55,178 nt of DNA from Halorubrum sp. Boch-26 (GTDB lineage Archaea; Halobacteriota; Halobacteria; Halobacteriales; Haloferacaceae), in NCBI RefSeq assembly GCF_029889805.1, contig NZ_JARANT010000003.1, positions 1 to 55,178 on the forward strand, in the 5' to 3' direction. A model generated the notes under the pieces. The model was not told the origin of the DNA. It saw only the letters and a program-made list of their open reading frames with translations, and did no database searches. Made by a program: the position numbers and the translations under genes. Below are positions 42,218 through 50,556 of the stretch, piece after piece; within the stretch, counting starts at the first letter, position 1, and each line of letters starts with the position of its first letter.

Positions 42218-43615
42218 ATGAGCGAAGGAGACCTGAAACGGGACCTCGGCCTGTACTCGGCGGTGACGCTGAGCATGGGCGCGATGATCGGTGGCGGGAT
42301 CTTCGTGCTCCCCGCGGTCGGATTTAAGAAGGCGGGGCCGGCGGTCATCGTCGCCTACCTGTTGGCCGGGCTGATCGTCCTTCCGAACGCGCTCTCGAAG
42401 GCGGAGATGGCGACGGCGATGCCGGAAGACGGCGGTACGTATCTCTACATCGACCGCGCCATGGGCCCGCTGTTCGGCACGGTCGCGGGTATCGGTGTCT
42501 GGTTTTCGCTCGTGTTCAAGAGCGCCTTCGCGCTTGTCGGCCTCGGTGCGTACCTGCTGCTACTCGTGAACGTCCCGGCGACCCTCGTGAAGGCGGTCGC
42601 GCTCGGCCTCGGTGGAGTCGTTATTCTACTCAACATGTTCGGGACAGAAAAGAGCGGTCAGGTGCAGGGCGTCCTCGTGAGCCTCGTCGTCCTCGTGCTC
42701 GGCGCATACGTCGTCGGCGGAGTCGGGCCCTCGAACCCGGTTCAGTATTCGCCGTTCGTCAGCCACGGACTCGGTGGGATCGCCACTGCCACCGCCTTCG
42801 TCTTCGTCTCGTACGCCGGGATCGGGGAAGTCGCCTCCGTCGCGGAGGAGATCAGCGACCCCGGACGGAACATCCCGCGCGCGATGCTCATCTCTATCGG
42901 GGTGATGTTGGCCGTTTACACCGCCGTCGTGGGCGTAATCGTCGGCGTCGTCCCGGCCGAGACCCTCGTTCACGGCGGTCCGACCGGCGGCACCTCCCTG
43001 ACCCCGATGGCCGACGGCGCCGAGCGAGTGTTCGGAGGTGTGGGCGTGACGGTCGTCGCCGTCACCGCCGTGCTTGCACTCACCAGCATGGCGAACGCGG
43101 GCGTCTTGGGGACGTCGCGGTTCCTCCTCGCGATGAGCCGTGATTCGCTACTGCCCGAGCGGATCGGCCGGATCAGTCCACGGTTTCTGACGCCGGTGAA
43201 CGCCGTGCTCGTGACCGGTGGGGTGTTGCTCACGCTCATCGCCTTCGTCCCGGTCGTGGACCTCGCGAAGCTGGCCAGCGCCTTTCTCATCCTCGTGTTC
43301 TCCCTGGAGAACGTCTCCGTGATCGTCTTCCGGGAGGTCGGCGGCGATTTCTACGACCCGGAGTTCCGCTCTCCCGGCTACCCCGTGGTACAGGTCCTCG
43401 GCGTGATCGGCGGCGTTCTGTTGATCGCCCAGATGGGGCTGGTTTCGGTCGTCGGAGCCGTCGGGATCAGCGCGGGAAGCGCCGTCTGGTATCTCGCGTA
43501 CGCACGCTCGCGAACCGACCGTACCGGTGCGCTGGGGACGTACTTCGACCGCGAACCGGACGCGTCGGAACCGTTGGACGAGACCGCGGCCGTCTCGAAA
43601 CGGGACGAGGAGTGA
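42218..43615 (+). CDS. APC-family amino acid permease
   Basis: This protein is 465 residues from ATG 42218 (MSEGDLKRDLGLYSAVTLSM), with an in-frame ATG 21 bases upstream. It has twelve predicted helices; the first, SMGAMIGGGIFVLPAVGFK, has the unwound GGG substrate-binding region typical of APC transporters. VFVSYAGIGEVASVAEEISDPGRNIPRA in helix 6 is also characteristic. It imports amino acids or amines by cation symport or exchange. A charged C-terminal tail follows. The gene lacks an operon partner. Confidence 0.88.
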   Translation: MSEGDLKRDLGLYSAVTLSMGAMIGGGIFVLPAVGFKKAGPAVIVAYLLAGLIVLPNALSKAEMATAMPEDGGTYLYIDRAMGPLFGTVAGIGVWFSLVFKSAFALVGLGAYLLLLVNVPATLVKAVALGLGGVVILLNMFGTEKSGQVQGVLVSLVVLVLGAYVVGGVGPSNPVQYSPFVSHGLGGIATATAFVFVSYAGIGEVASVAEEISDPGRNIPRAMLISIGVMLAVYTAVVGVIVGVVPAETLVHGGPTGGTSLTPMADGAERVFGGVGVTVVAVTAVLALTSMANAGVLGTSRFLLAMSRDSLLPERIGRISPRFLTPVNAVLVTGGVLLTLIAFVPVVDLAKLASAFLILVFSLENVSVIVFREVGGDFYDPEFRSPGYPVVQVLGVIGGVLLIAQMGLVSVVGAVGISAGSAVWYLAYARSRTDRTGALGTYFDREPDASEPLDETAAVSKRDEE

Positions 43616-43705
43616 GGGGTCGCGACGGGCGGGGCGCTCGCCGTTGCCCAGCCCGAACCCGTCGAAATGGGAATCGTTATTACGCCGTCCGAGCGAGCGA
43701 GTGAC

Positions 43706-43936
43706 ATGGCGGGACGCTACGGTGAGTTGGACTACTCGAAAGCCACCAAGCGGAGTGTGCTGCTTGGAGTCTCTCTGTTCCTGACCGGCGCGGTCGGGAA
43801 GGCGATCATCCACGCGGGCGGGCTGCAGGTACCCGGATGGGAGGAGACCCTGCTGCTCGATCTGGAGTTCCTCGGGACGGCGGTCGCGCTTCTCTCACCG
43901 TTCGTGTTCGGGATCCTCCTCCCCCTTACCGAGTAG
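43706..43936 (+). CDS. Small two-helix membrane protein
   Basis: This protein is 76 residues from ATG 43706 (MAGRYGELDYSKATKRSVLL). A TATA element (GTTATTACG, 43676-43684) excludes the longer frame from 43667. Two hydrophobic helices are VLLGVSLFLTGAVGKAIIHA and FLGTAVALLSPFVFGILLPL. Function unknown; similar small proteins are common in Halobacteria. Confidence 0.7.
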   Translation: MAGRYGELDYSKATKRSVLLGVSLFLTGAVGKAIIHAGGLQVPGWEETLLLDLEFLGTAVALLSPFVFGILLPLTE

Positions 43937-44014
43937 CGTGACGGCCGAGTCTGAGGGGCCGCGGCGTCGCCGGCTCGAGACTCGTCGCCTTCCGCCGGTG
44001 TCGTCGGGGTCGCC

Positions 44015-44464
44015 TCACTCCTCGACCGTCGTCTTCACGATGCTGACCGGGGCGTTCGACCGGCGCGAGACGCGCTCGGTGACGGAGCCGAGCATCCGCC
44101 GGTAGTCGCCGGAGCGCGTCTTCGAGCCCATCACCGTTAGGTCGATGTCCTCTCTGTCCGCGTACCGGAGGATCTCCTCGTGGGGGACGCCGTACACCAG
44201 ATCGGTGACGACGTCGACGCCGGCGTCGGCGGCGTGGGCCGCCACCGCGTCGAGCGCCTCGCGGCCGCGTTCCTCCAGCGTCTCCTCGGCGCCCTCCGCG
44301 CCGTCGACGAACTCGTCGCCGGAGTAGGCGTTGATCACGTCGCTGTCGACGACGTACAGCACGTGCAGGGTCGCGTCGTACCGGTCCGCGGCGTCGACGG
44401 CGTGGTCGATCGCGCGGTCGACGCCCTCGCTGCCGTCCGTGGGGAGCAGGATGCGGTCGTACAT
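44015..44464 (-). CDS. UspA-family universal stress protein
   Basis: This 149-residue protein starts MYDRILLPTDGSEGVDRAID and carries the ATP-binding motif in IDLTVMGSKTRSGDYRRMLGSVTERVSRRSNAPVSIV. Between them is a DVVTDLVYGVPHEEILRYAD stretch. The minus strand reads GATTTATTCG at 44487-44496, a TATA box 23 bases upstream. Third UspA gene in the window. Confidence 0.92.
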   Translation of the reverse strand: MYDRILLPTDGSEGVDRAIDHAVDAADRYDATLHVLYVVDSDVINAYSGDEFVDGAEGAEETLEERGREALDAVAAHAADAGVDVVTDLVYGVPHEEILRYADREDIDLTVMGSKTRSGDYRRMLGSVTERVSRRSNAPVSIVKTTVEE

Positions 44465-44588
44465 ACGCGAGTATTCGCGCGGTCACCGAATAAATCGATC
44501 GGCGGTTCTCGTGGATCGGTCGCCGTTCGTCGCGAGAACGGTCGCCGTTTCCCGAACGATTAACACGCTGCCACCCGCCGAACCCTCC

Positions 44589-46166
44589 ATGACAGCGGCC
44601 GCGGATCGACTGTTCGTGAACGGGGAGGTCCACACGCTCGCGGCGCCCGACGAGACCCACGAGGCGGTCGCGGTCCGCGGCGGGGCGATCGTTCGCCTCG
44701 GCAGCACCCGCGAGGTCGAGTTCCTCGAAGGGGTCGACACCGACGTCGTCGACCTCGGCGGACGCGTCCTCCTCCCGGGCTTCGTCGACGCGCACACTCA
44801 CCTGACGACGGTCGGGCGCTACCTCGTGCACGCGGACCTCTCGACCGCGGCCTCCCCGGACGAGGCGGTCGACCTACTGGCGGAGCGGGCGACCGAGGTG
44901 GAGGCGGAGTCGGGCTCCGACGCCCCCGCCGACCCAGTCCTCGGCTACGGCTACGACGAGTCGACGTGGAGCGAGGAGCGGTACCTGACGCGGGCGGACC
45001 TCGACCGCGTCTCGACGGACCGGTCCGTCGCCGCCTTCCGCGAGGACATGCACGTCGCCGCGGTCAACGGGGTCGCCCTGGACCGATTTGCGGACGCGAT
45101 CGCCGCGGCGCCCGACGAGGCGGTGCCGACCGGCGCGGACGGCGAGCCGACGGGAGTCCTGTTGGAGAGCGCGATCGATCCGATCTACGAGGCGATCGAG
45201 CCGGGGGCGGCCGAGACGCGAGAGACCGTCGAGGCCGCGCTGGCCGACTGCGCCGCGAAGGGGGTCACCGGCTTTCACGACATGGTACGGAACTCCCACG
45301 CGCCGCGGGCCTACCGCGAGCTGGACGCCGAGGGCGGGCTGACGGCGCGCGTCCGGATCAACTACTGGAGCGACCACCTCGACGCGCTCCGCGAGGTCGG
45401 CCTCGGCACGGGCCACGGGAGCGAGATGGTCGAGACCGGCGCGATCAAGTCGTACACGGACGGGAGCTTCGGCGGTCGGACCGCGAGGCTCTCCGAGCCG
45501 TACGCGGACGCCCCGGACGAGACGGGCCAGTGGGTCGTCGACCCCGAGGAACTGGCGGAGGCGGTCGACGCGGCGACCGCGGCCGGCTACCAGTTCACCG
45601 CCCACGCCATCGGCGACGAGGCGGTCGACGCGGTCCTCGACGCGTACGACGAGGCCACCGACACCGATCCCGGCGAGGCGCGCCACCGGATCGAACACGT
45701 CGAGCTCGCCGACGACGACGCGATCGACCGGCTCGCGGACTCGGGAGTCGTCGCCAGCGTCCAGCCGAACTTCCTCAAGTGGGCGGGCGAAGACGGACTC
45801 TACGAGGCGCGGCTCGGGGCGGATCGAACCGCCGCGACGAACCCCTACCGCGACATGCTCGACGCGGGCGTCCGCCTCGCGTTCGGCTCCGACGGGATGC
45901 CGATGGACCCCCTTCTCGGCGTCGACAACGCGGTCAACGCTCCCGCGGAGGCCCAGCGGCTGACGGTGACCGAGGCGCTGCGCGCGTACACCCGCGGCGC
46001 GGCGTACGCGGGCTTCGACGAGGACCGGCTCGGCACGGTCGCGGTCGGCAAGCGCGCCGACCTCGTCGCGCTCGACGCGTCGCCGTGGGAAGACCCGGAC
46101 GCGATCCGCGACATCGACGTGGCGATGACGGTCGTCGACGGCGAGATCGTGTACGACGAGCGCTGA
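44589..46166 (+). CDS. Amidohydrolase family protein, YtcJ-like (paralogue)
   Basis: This protein is 525 residues from ATG 44589 (MTAAADRLFVNGEVHTLAAP); an upstream open stretch to 44331 is antisense to the UspA gene. Motifs are GFVDAHTHLTTVG (HxH), GAIKSYTDGSFGGRTARLSE, FTAHAIGDEAVDAVLDAYDE, RHRIEHVELADDDAIDRLAD, SVQPNFLKWAGEDGLYEARL and AFGSDGMPMDPLLGVDNAV. It is colinear with the enzyme at 23085. It stands alone here with its own promoter (GATTAAC about 27 bases upstream). Substrate unknown. Confidence 0.85.
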   Translation: MTAAADRLFVNGEVHTLAAPDETHEAVAVRGGAIVRLGSTREVEFLEGVDTDVVDLGGRVLLPGFVDAHTHLTTVGRYLVHADLSTAASPDEAVDLLAERATEVEAESGSDAPADPVLGYGYDESTWSEERYLTRADLDRVSTDRSVAAFREDMHVAAVNGVALDRFADAIAAAPDEAVPTGADGEPTGVLLESAIDPIYEAIEPGAAETRETVEAALADCAAKGVTGFHDMVRNSHAPRAYRELDAEGGLTARVRINYWSDHLDALREVGLGTGHGSEMVETGAIKSYTDGSFGGRTARLSEPYADAPDETGQWVVDPEELAEAVDAATAAGYQFTAHAIGDEAVDAVLDAYDEATDTDPGEARHRIEHVELADDDAIDRLADSGVVASVQPNFLKWAGEDGLYEARLGADRTAATNPYRDMLDAGVRLAFGSDGMPMDPLLGVDNAVNAPAEAQRLTVTEALRAYTRGAAYAGFDEDRLGTVAVGKRADLVALDASPWEDPDAIRDIDVAMTVVDGEIVYDER

Positions 46167-46275
46167 GTCGACCGTGAGCCGGCGCGGCGGCGAGAGAGCC
46201 GAAACCGTTCCCGACAGCGCCGCAAGCGCTGCCAGAAAACAGTAGTTATTAATCATGTAGTTCGTAGCCGGAGGC

Positions 46276-46527
46276 ATGGCAGAGATAGCCATCGAGTACG
46301 CGGCCGGCAGCCGCCTCCAGCCGGAGGCGGAGACCGCCCGACGTCTGATCGACGCCTACCTCGGTGACCGACCGGACGTCGACGGGGTGACCCTCTCGCC
46401 GTCCGCCGATACCGTGTTCTGCGTCAGCATCGAGGGCGACCGCATCTGGTGTACGGATCCGCGCGAGTGGATCGACGCGATGGCGGCCGTCACCGCGGCA
46501 AGACGCCGCCTCTCGGAGCTGTCCTGA
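46276..46527 (+). CDS. Rdx/SelW-like small protein without the CxxC motif
   Basis: This 83-residue protein begins AEIAIEYAAGSRLQPEAETA and continues DAYLGDRPDVDGVTLSPSAD, VFCVSIEGDRIWCTDP. The layout is that of the Rdx (SelW/SelT/SelH) thioredoxin-like family, whose start is normally IEYCxxCxLLPRA. Here the redox pair is replaced by Ala and Ser, so it cannot act as a dithiol. Two other cysteines (in VFCVS and IWCTD) remain. It has its own TATA box (GTTATTAATC, 46245-46254). Assignment is by resemblance and moderate. Confidence 0.5.
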   Translation: MAEIAIEYAAGSRLQPEAETARRLIDAYLGDRPDVDGVTLSPSADTVFCVSIEGDRIWCTDPREWIDAMAAVTAARRRLSELS

Positions 46528-46558
46528 GCGGTCGGCGTCCCCGCCCAACCTCGGAAAA

Positions 46559-47410
46559 TCAGTCGGCGTCCGCCGTCGCGTGCGTCCGCACGAACTCCCG
46601 GAGGAGCTTGCCGGCGACCGCCGCGGCCTGTCCGTCGTCCCGGTCGTTGGCCTCGACGACGTCGAAGCCGTCGGCGTGCGGCGCGACCGCCCGAACGAGG
46701 TCGCGGGCCTCCCGCGGGTCGACCCCGAACGGTTCCATCGTCCCCGTCCCCGGCGCGAAGCCGGGATCGAGCCCGTCGACATCGACCGAGCAGTACACCG
46801 ACTTCCCCGCGAAGGTGTCAGAAGCGTCATCGCGGTCGTCTCCGACGACCTCGTCGAGCCACGCGCGCGTCTCTTCGGGCGGAACCACCTTCACGTCGGC
46901 GTCGGCGGCGCGGTCCCACTCCTCCTCGGAGCCGGTGCGCGCGCCGACGATCACGGCCCGATCGACGCCGAGGTCGTCGAGGCACCGTCGGGTGACGCAG
47001 GCGTGGCTCCACGGGTTGCCGTCGTACGCGTCCCGGAGGTCGAGGTGGGCGTCACAGACGACGAGGACGTCGGGGTCGACCGCCTCGACGCCCGCGTAGG
47101 TGACGGTGTGCTCGCCGCCAAGCGTCAGGGGGACGGCGCCGTCGAGAGTGACGCTCCGGAGTTCGGCGGCGAGGTGGTCGATGTACGCCGCCACGTCGTC
47201 CCACGGGCGGGTGTCGCCGGCGTCGTGGACGCCGAGCGCAGAGAAGTCGCTGTCCGTCCTGCGGTCGTAGTCGTCGTAGGTCTCGGCGAATCGCCGGATC
47301 CGGTCCGGTCCGAACCGGGTACCCGGCTGAAAAGTGGTCGTGGCGTCGAGGGGAGCGCCGACGACCACGTAGGAAGCAGCCTCGCGGTCGGTCGTCGCTC
47401 CGGGAAACAT
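46559..47410 (-). CDS. speB: Agmatinase/ureohydrolase family
   Basis: This 283-residue manganese ureohydrolase has all metal ligands in GGEHTVTY (His101), VCDAHLDLRD (Asp120, His122, Asp124) and SVDVDGLDPGFAPGTG (Asp210, Asp212). It belongs to the agmatinase/guanidino-hydrolase group. In haloarchaea an agmatinase-type enzyme is linked with the agmatine-based pathway that builds deoxyhypusine on aIF5A. Here the gene starts 8 bases after aIF5A and is surely in its operon, which supports that role. General agmatine breakdown is an alternative. Confidence 0.88.
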   Translation of the reverse strand: MFPGATTDREAASYVVVGAPLDATTTFQPGTRFGPDRIRRFAETYDDYDRRTDSDFSALGVHDAGDTRPWDDVAAYIDHLAAELRSVTLDGAVPLTLGGEHTVTYAGVEAVDPDVLVVCDAHLDLRDAYDGNPWSHACVTRRCLDDLGVDRAVIVGARTGSEEEWDRAADADVKVVPPEETRAWLDEVVGDDRDDASDTFAGKSVYCSVDVDGLDPGFAPGTGTMEPFGVDPREARDLVRAVAPHADGFDVVEANDRDDGQAAAVAGKLLREFVRTHATADAD

Positions 47411-47418
47411 GGCCTCGA

Positions 47419-47796
47419 TTACCCGACGACCTTGCGCTGGCCCTCGTATTCGAGGTACTCGATGTTGTCGTCGGAGGTGAAGTCTTCGCCCTCGGGGATG
47501 CGCATCGTGAACGTCTCGTAGGTGTCCAGATCCATGACCTGCGCGTCGTTCCCGGAGACGGAGACGACCTGTCCCTGCTTCCGCTGAATGATCGGGACCC
47601 AGACCTTCGCGTCGACCGGCTGGGAGAGCGAGCGCTTCTTGTCGTCGAAGACGCCCTTCCCCTCAACGCGCGCCTTGGCGCTCCCGTGTTTGCCGGGCTT
47701 TGCTGTGCTGTAATGATTGATCTTGCAGGGCGAACTGTCCATCATCACGTAGCTGCCCTCCTGCAGTTCGCGAACCTGCTTCTGCTCTCGCGGCAT
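47419..47796 (-). CDS. eif5A: Translation factor aIF5A
   Basis: This 125-residue protein has an N-terminal SH3-like domain with the hypusine loop [12 protein letters not shown] (Lys36 is the modified residue) and a C-terminal OB domain with [39 protein letters not shown] and [12 protein letters not shown]. It helps ribosomes through difficult peptide bonds. The minus-strand TATA element ACCGTTTATACC (about 47818-47829) lies 22-33 bases upstream. It heads an operon with the agmatinase gene. Confidence 0.97.
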   Translation of the reverse strand: MPREQKQVRELQEGSYVMMDSSPCKINHYSTAKPGKHGSAKARVEGKGVFDDKKRSLSQPVDAKVWVPIIQRKQGQVVSVSGNDAQVMDLDTYETFTMRIPEGEDFTSDDNIEYLEYEGQRKVVG

Positions 47797-47889
47797 GCCC
47801 GCTACTTCCAGAGGCGCGGGTATAAACGGTTTGGAACGCCGTCGCGGGGGCCGTGATCGGCCGCGGGCCCGACTCAGTCGGCCGATCGC

Positions 47890-48162
47890 TTACGGATCCA
47901 TCTCGTCGACGTACTCGTCCTCGTCCGCGTCCCCGTCCGGCGGGACAAACTGTCCGGTGATCAGGTAGCTGGCGACGAACAGCCCGATGAAGCCGACTCC
48001 GACCGCCGCCGTCGTCCGCACCACGAACGGGAAGTCGACCCACCAGAGGGCGCGGTCGGCGACCGCCATGACGACGACGGCGACGAACAGCGCCTTCTGC
48101 TCGTCGGTCGGGTCGCGGACGAAGCCGATCACGTCCTCCTTGATGTCGCTGAAAAAGCCCAT
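47890..48162 (-). CDS. Small membrane protein of unknown function
   Basis: This protein is 90 residues from ATG 48162 (MGFFSDIKEDVIGFVRDPTD). Two hydrophobic helices, ALFVAVVVMAVADRALWWVD and VRTTAAVGVGFIGLFVASYL, precede an acidic tail (PDGDADEDEYVDEMDP). It starts 1 base after the stop codon of the aminotransferase, so it is co-transcribed with it. No family assigned. Confidence 0.7.
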   Translation of the reverse strand: MGFFSDIKEDVIGFVRDPTDEQKALFVAVVVMAVADRALWWVDFPFVVRTTAAVGVGFIGLFVASYLITGQFVPPDGDADEDEYVDEMDP

Positions 48163-48163
48163 C

Positions 48164-49333
48164 TCAGGCACCCCCCTCCGCGTCAACCTCGCTCGCACTC
48201 GCTCCCTCGGCCTCCCCGTCGCCCTCGATAGCGCGACTCACCCGCCGGAGTCCCTCCTCAAGCTCCCCGGTCGGGAGCCCGAATCCGATCCGGAAGCGGT
48301 CCGGGAAGCCGAACAGCCCGCCGGGCGCGAGCACGACGCTCTCCGTCTCGACGACGGTCCGGCAGAACGACTCGGCGTCGTCGAAGCCGTCGGGCACCGA
48401 CACGAACCCGTTGACGCCGACGGGGTCGTGCCAGTCGAGGCCGTGGCGGTCGATCCAGTCGGCGACGATCGCGCGGTTCGTCGCCGCCAACTCGCGGTTC
48501 TCCTCCAGAATTCGCGGCTCGCGCCGGCCGAGCGCCTGCTTCGCGACGTGTTGACCGAACAGGCTCGGCGAGATGGTGGTGTAATCCTTCCACCGCCAAG
48601 CGCGCTCGACGACCGCCTCGGGGCCGGCGATCCAGCCGAACCGGAGCCCGGCGAGCCCGTACGCCTTCGTGAGGCTCGTCGTCGAAACTCCGTGGGACCC
48701 GAAGCTCGCGACCGGGGGCTGCGGCGCGTCGGCGAGCAACCGGTACACCTCGTCACAGAGGAGGTACGCGTCGTGCTCGACGGCGACGTCGTAGACAGCC
48801 CGCATCGCCGCCTCGTCGTGGTACCGACCGGTGGGGTTGTTCGGGTTGTTCACGACGATCACGGCGGTGTCGTCGCGGGCGGCGTCGGCGATCGCGTCCG
48901 GGTCGAGCTCCCACTCGGGCGGCTCCAACTCGACGCGGGTAACGTCGCCGAACGCCTCGGGGACCGCGTGGAGCGCCTGATACGTCGGCGTGACCACGAC
49001 GGCGTGGGCGCCGGAGCCGACGCCGCGGCCGTCGCTCTCTCCACCGCCCTCCACTGCCCCACCGTCGCCGAGTAACGAGAGGAACGCGAGGAAATTCGCC
49101 TCCTGCGTGCCGCAGGTGAACAGCACCTCGTCGGCGCTCCGTCCGTAGCGGTCGCCGACCGACGCGCGGAACTCGGGGTCGCCGTTCGTCGGGATGACGT
49201 AGTCGAGCCGGCCGGGGTCCAAGTCGAACCGACTCGCGTCCAGCGACCGGATCCCGCTTTCGGCCAACATGATGTCGGCCTCGTGTTCGTACTCCGCGAA
49301 CCAGCGTTCGAGGCCGAACGGGTCGATGCGCAT
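48164..49333 (-). CDS. Class I/II PLP-dependent aminotransferase
   Basis: This 389-residue enzyme shows LDYVIPTNGDPEFRASVGDR, FTCGTQEANFLAFLSLLGDG, VIVVNNPNNPTGRYHDEAAM (Asn of the NPxNPTG motif), YLLCDEVYRLL and the PLP lysine region VSTTSLTKAYGLAGLRFGWI. It resembles valine/alanine and related transaminases of fold type I. The amino donor is not evident. A small membrane protein follows in the same transcript. Confidence 0.88.
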   Translation of the reverse strand: MRIDPFGLERWFAEYEHEADIMLAESGIRSLDASRFDLDPGRLDYVIPTNGDPEFRASVGDRYGRSADEVLFTCGTQEANFLAFLSLLGDGGAVEGGGESDGRGVGSGAHAVVVTPTYQALHAVPEAFGDVTRVELEPPEWELDPDAIADAARDDTAVIVVNNPNNPTGRYHDEAAMRAVYDVAVEHDAYLLCDEVYRLLADAPQPPVASFGSHGVSTTSLTKAYGLAGLRFGWIAGPEAVVERAWRWKDYTTISPSLFGQHVAKQALGRREPRILEENRELAATNRAIVADWIDRHGLDWHDPVGVNGFVSVPDGFDDAESFCRTVVETESVVLAPGGLFGFPDRFRIGFGLPTGELEEGLRRVSRAIEGDGEAEGASASEVDAEGGA

Positions 49334-49457
49334 ACCGGGTCTGGGGGTGGCGCGAGGTTAGGTGCTGCGGTCCCTGACGGCGTGTCCGCCCCGAGCGGTT
49401 CCGCCCGGACCCCTGCACCGTCGGAACGACTTTGACCCGCCATCGCGACGTGGCGGC

Positions 49458-50477
49458 ATGATACTTACACGCTCTCGAGTCCTCGTCGCGCTGCTCGTCG
49501 CGGTAGCCGCGGTCGCGGCGGTCGTGCTGGCGGAAGTGCTCCGGACGGTCGTCTTCGCGATCACGTTCGCGTACGTCCTGTATCCCCTCCGTCGACGGCT
49601 CGTGAGTCGCGGACTGTCTCGTCGGCTCGCCTGCGCCGCGTCCACCGTCGTCGCCTTCCTCGCCGCCGCGCTCCTCGTGGTCCCGCTGCTGTACGTCCTG
49701 TACCGGCAGCGGTCGCGGCTGATCGAGATCCTCGGACAGATCCCCGACGTCGTCGTCGTCAGCGCGCTCGGCTTCCGATACCCGATCGAGGTGGCGCCGC
49801 TGGTGTCGTCGCTCCGGATCGCGCTGCGGGACCTCGCGCTCGCGATCACCGCCGGGGCGCCGCGACTCGCGCTCGAACTGTTCGTGTTCACGATCCTCGT
49901 GTACGGGCTCCTCTACCGACCGGACGCGGTCGGCGGCGTCGTCTTCGGGATCGTCCCCGAGGAGTACCGCGACATCCCGACGCGGCTGCACCGCCGGACG
50001 CGCACGACGCTGTACTCCATCTACATCCTGCAGGCGGCCACGGCCGCCGGGACCTTCGTCCTCGCGTTCGCGCTGTTCGCGGTCCTCGGATACGAGTCGC
50101 CGGTCTTGTTGGCCGTCATCGCCGGCCTCCTCCAGTTCGTCCCCGTCGTCGGGCCCAGCGCCCTCGTCGTCACGCTGGGGGCGGGCGACCTCCTTCTCTG
50201 CGAGACCACGCGAGCGGTCTTCGTGGTGGTGTTCGGCCTCGTCGTCGTCTCGTTCCTCCCGGACGCCGTGATCCGGACGCAGCTAGCCGACTGGACGGGG
50301 AAGATATCGCCCGGCCTCTACCTCGTCGGCTTCGTCGGCGGTATCCTCACCGTCGGGGCTGTCGGTCTCATCGTCGGCCCGCTCGTGGTGTCGCTCCTGC
50401 TGGAGGTCCTCGAAATGCTCGCCGAAGGCGAGGCGGAATTGGGTCCGACCGAGGCGACGATGGACTCGTCGAACTGA
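49458..50477 (+). CDS. AI-2E family transporter/permease
   Basis: This protein is 339 residues from ATG 49458 (MILTRSRVLVALLVAVAAVA). About eight hydrophobic segments include AFAITFAYVLYPLRRRLVSRG-like regions, LLAVIAGLLQFVPVVGPSAL and GLYLVGFVGGILTVGAVGLIVGPLVVSLLLE, the typical AI-2E (UPF0118) end. Members export autoinducer-2 or act as sodium-proton exchangers; the substrate here is unknown. An inverted repeat CCGCCA-N8-TGGCGG (49437-49456) ends 1 base before the start codon and might influence initiation. Confidence 0.85.
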   Translation: MILTRSRVLVALLVAVAAVAAVVLAEVLRTVVFAITFAYVLYPLRRRLVSRGLSRRLACAASTVVAFLAAALLVVPLLYVLYRQRSRLIEILGQIPDVVVVSALGFRYPIEVAPLVSSLRIALRDLALAITAGAPRLALELFVFTILVYGLLYRPDAVGGVVFGIVPEEYRDIPTRLHRRTRTTLYSIYILQAATAAGTFVLAFALFAVLGYESPVLLAVIAGLLQFVPVVGPSALVVTLGAGDLLLCETTRAVFVVVFGLVVVSFLPDAVIRTQLADWTGKISPGLYLVGFVGGILTVGAVGLIVGPLVVSLLLEVLEMLAEGEAELGPTEATMDSSN

Positions 50478-50556
50478 GCGTCGGCGACCACTCGACCGTC
50501 CGGCCGCCGATCCACCGGCACCGCTTTGCCGCTTCCGGCCCTCCATCCGACATCCG

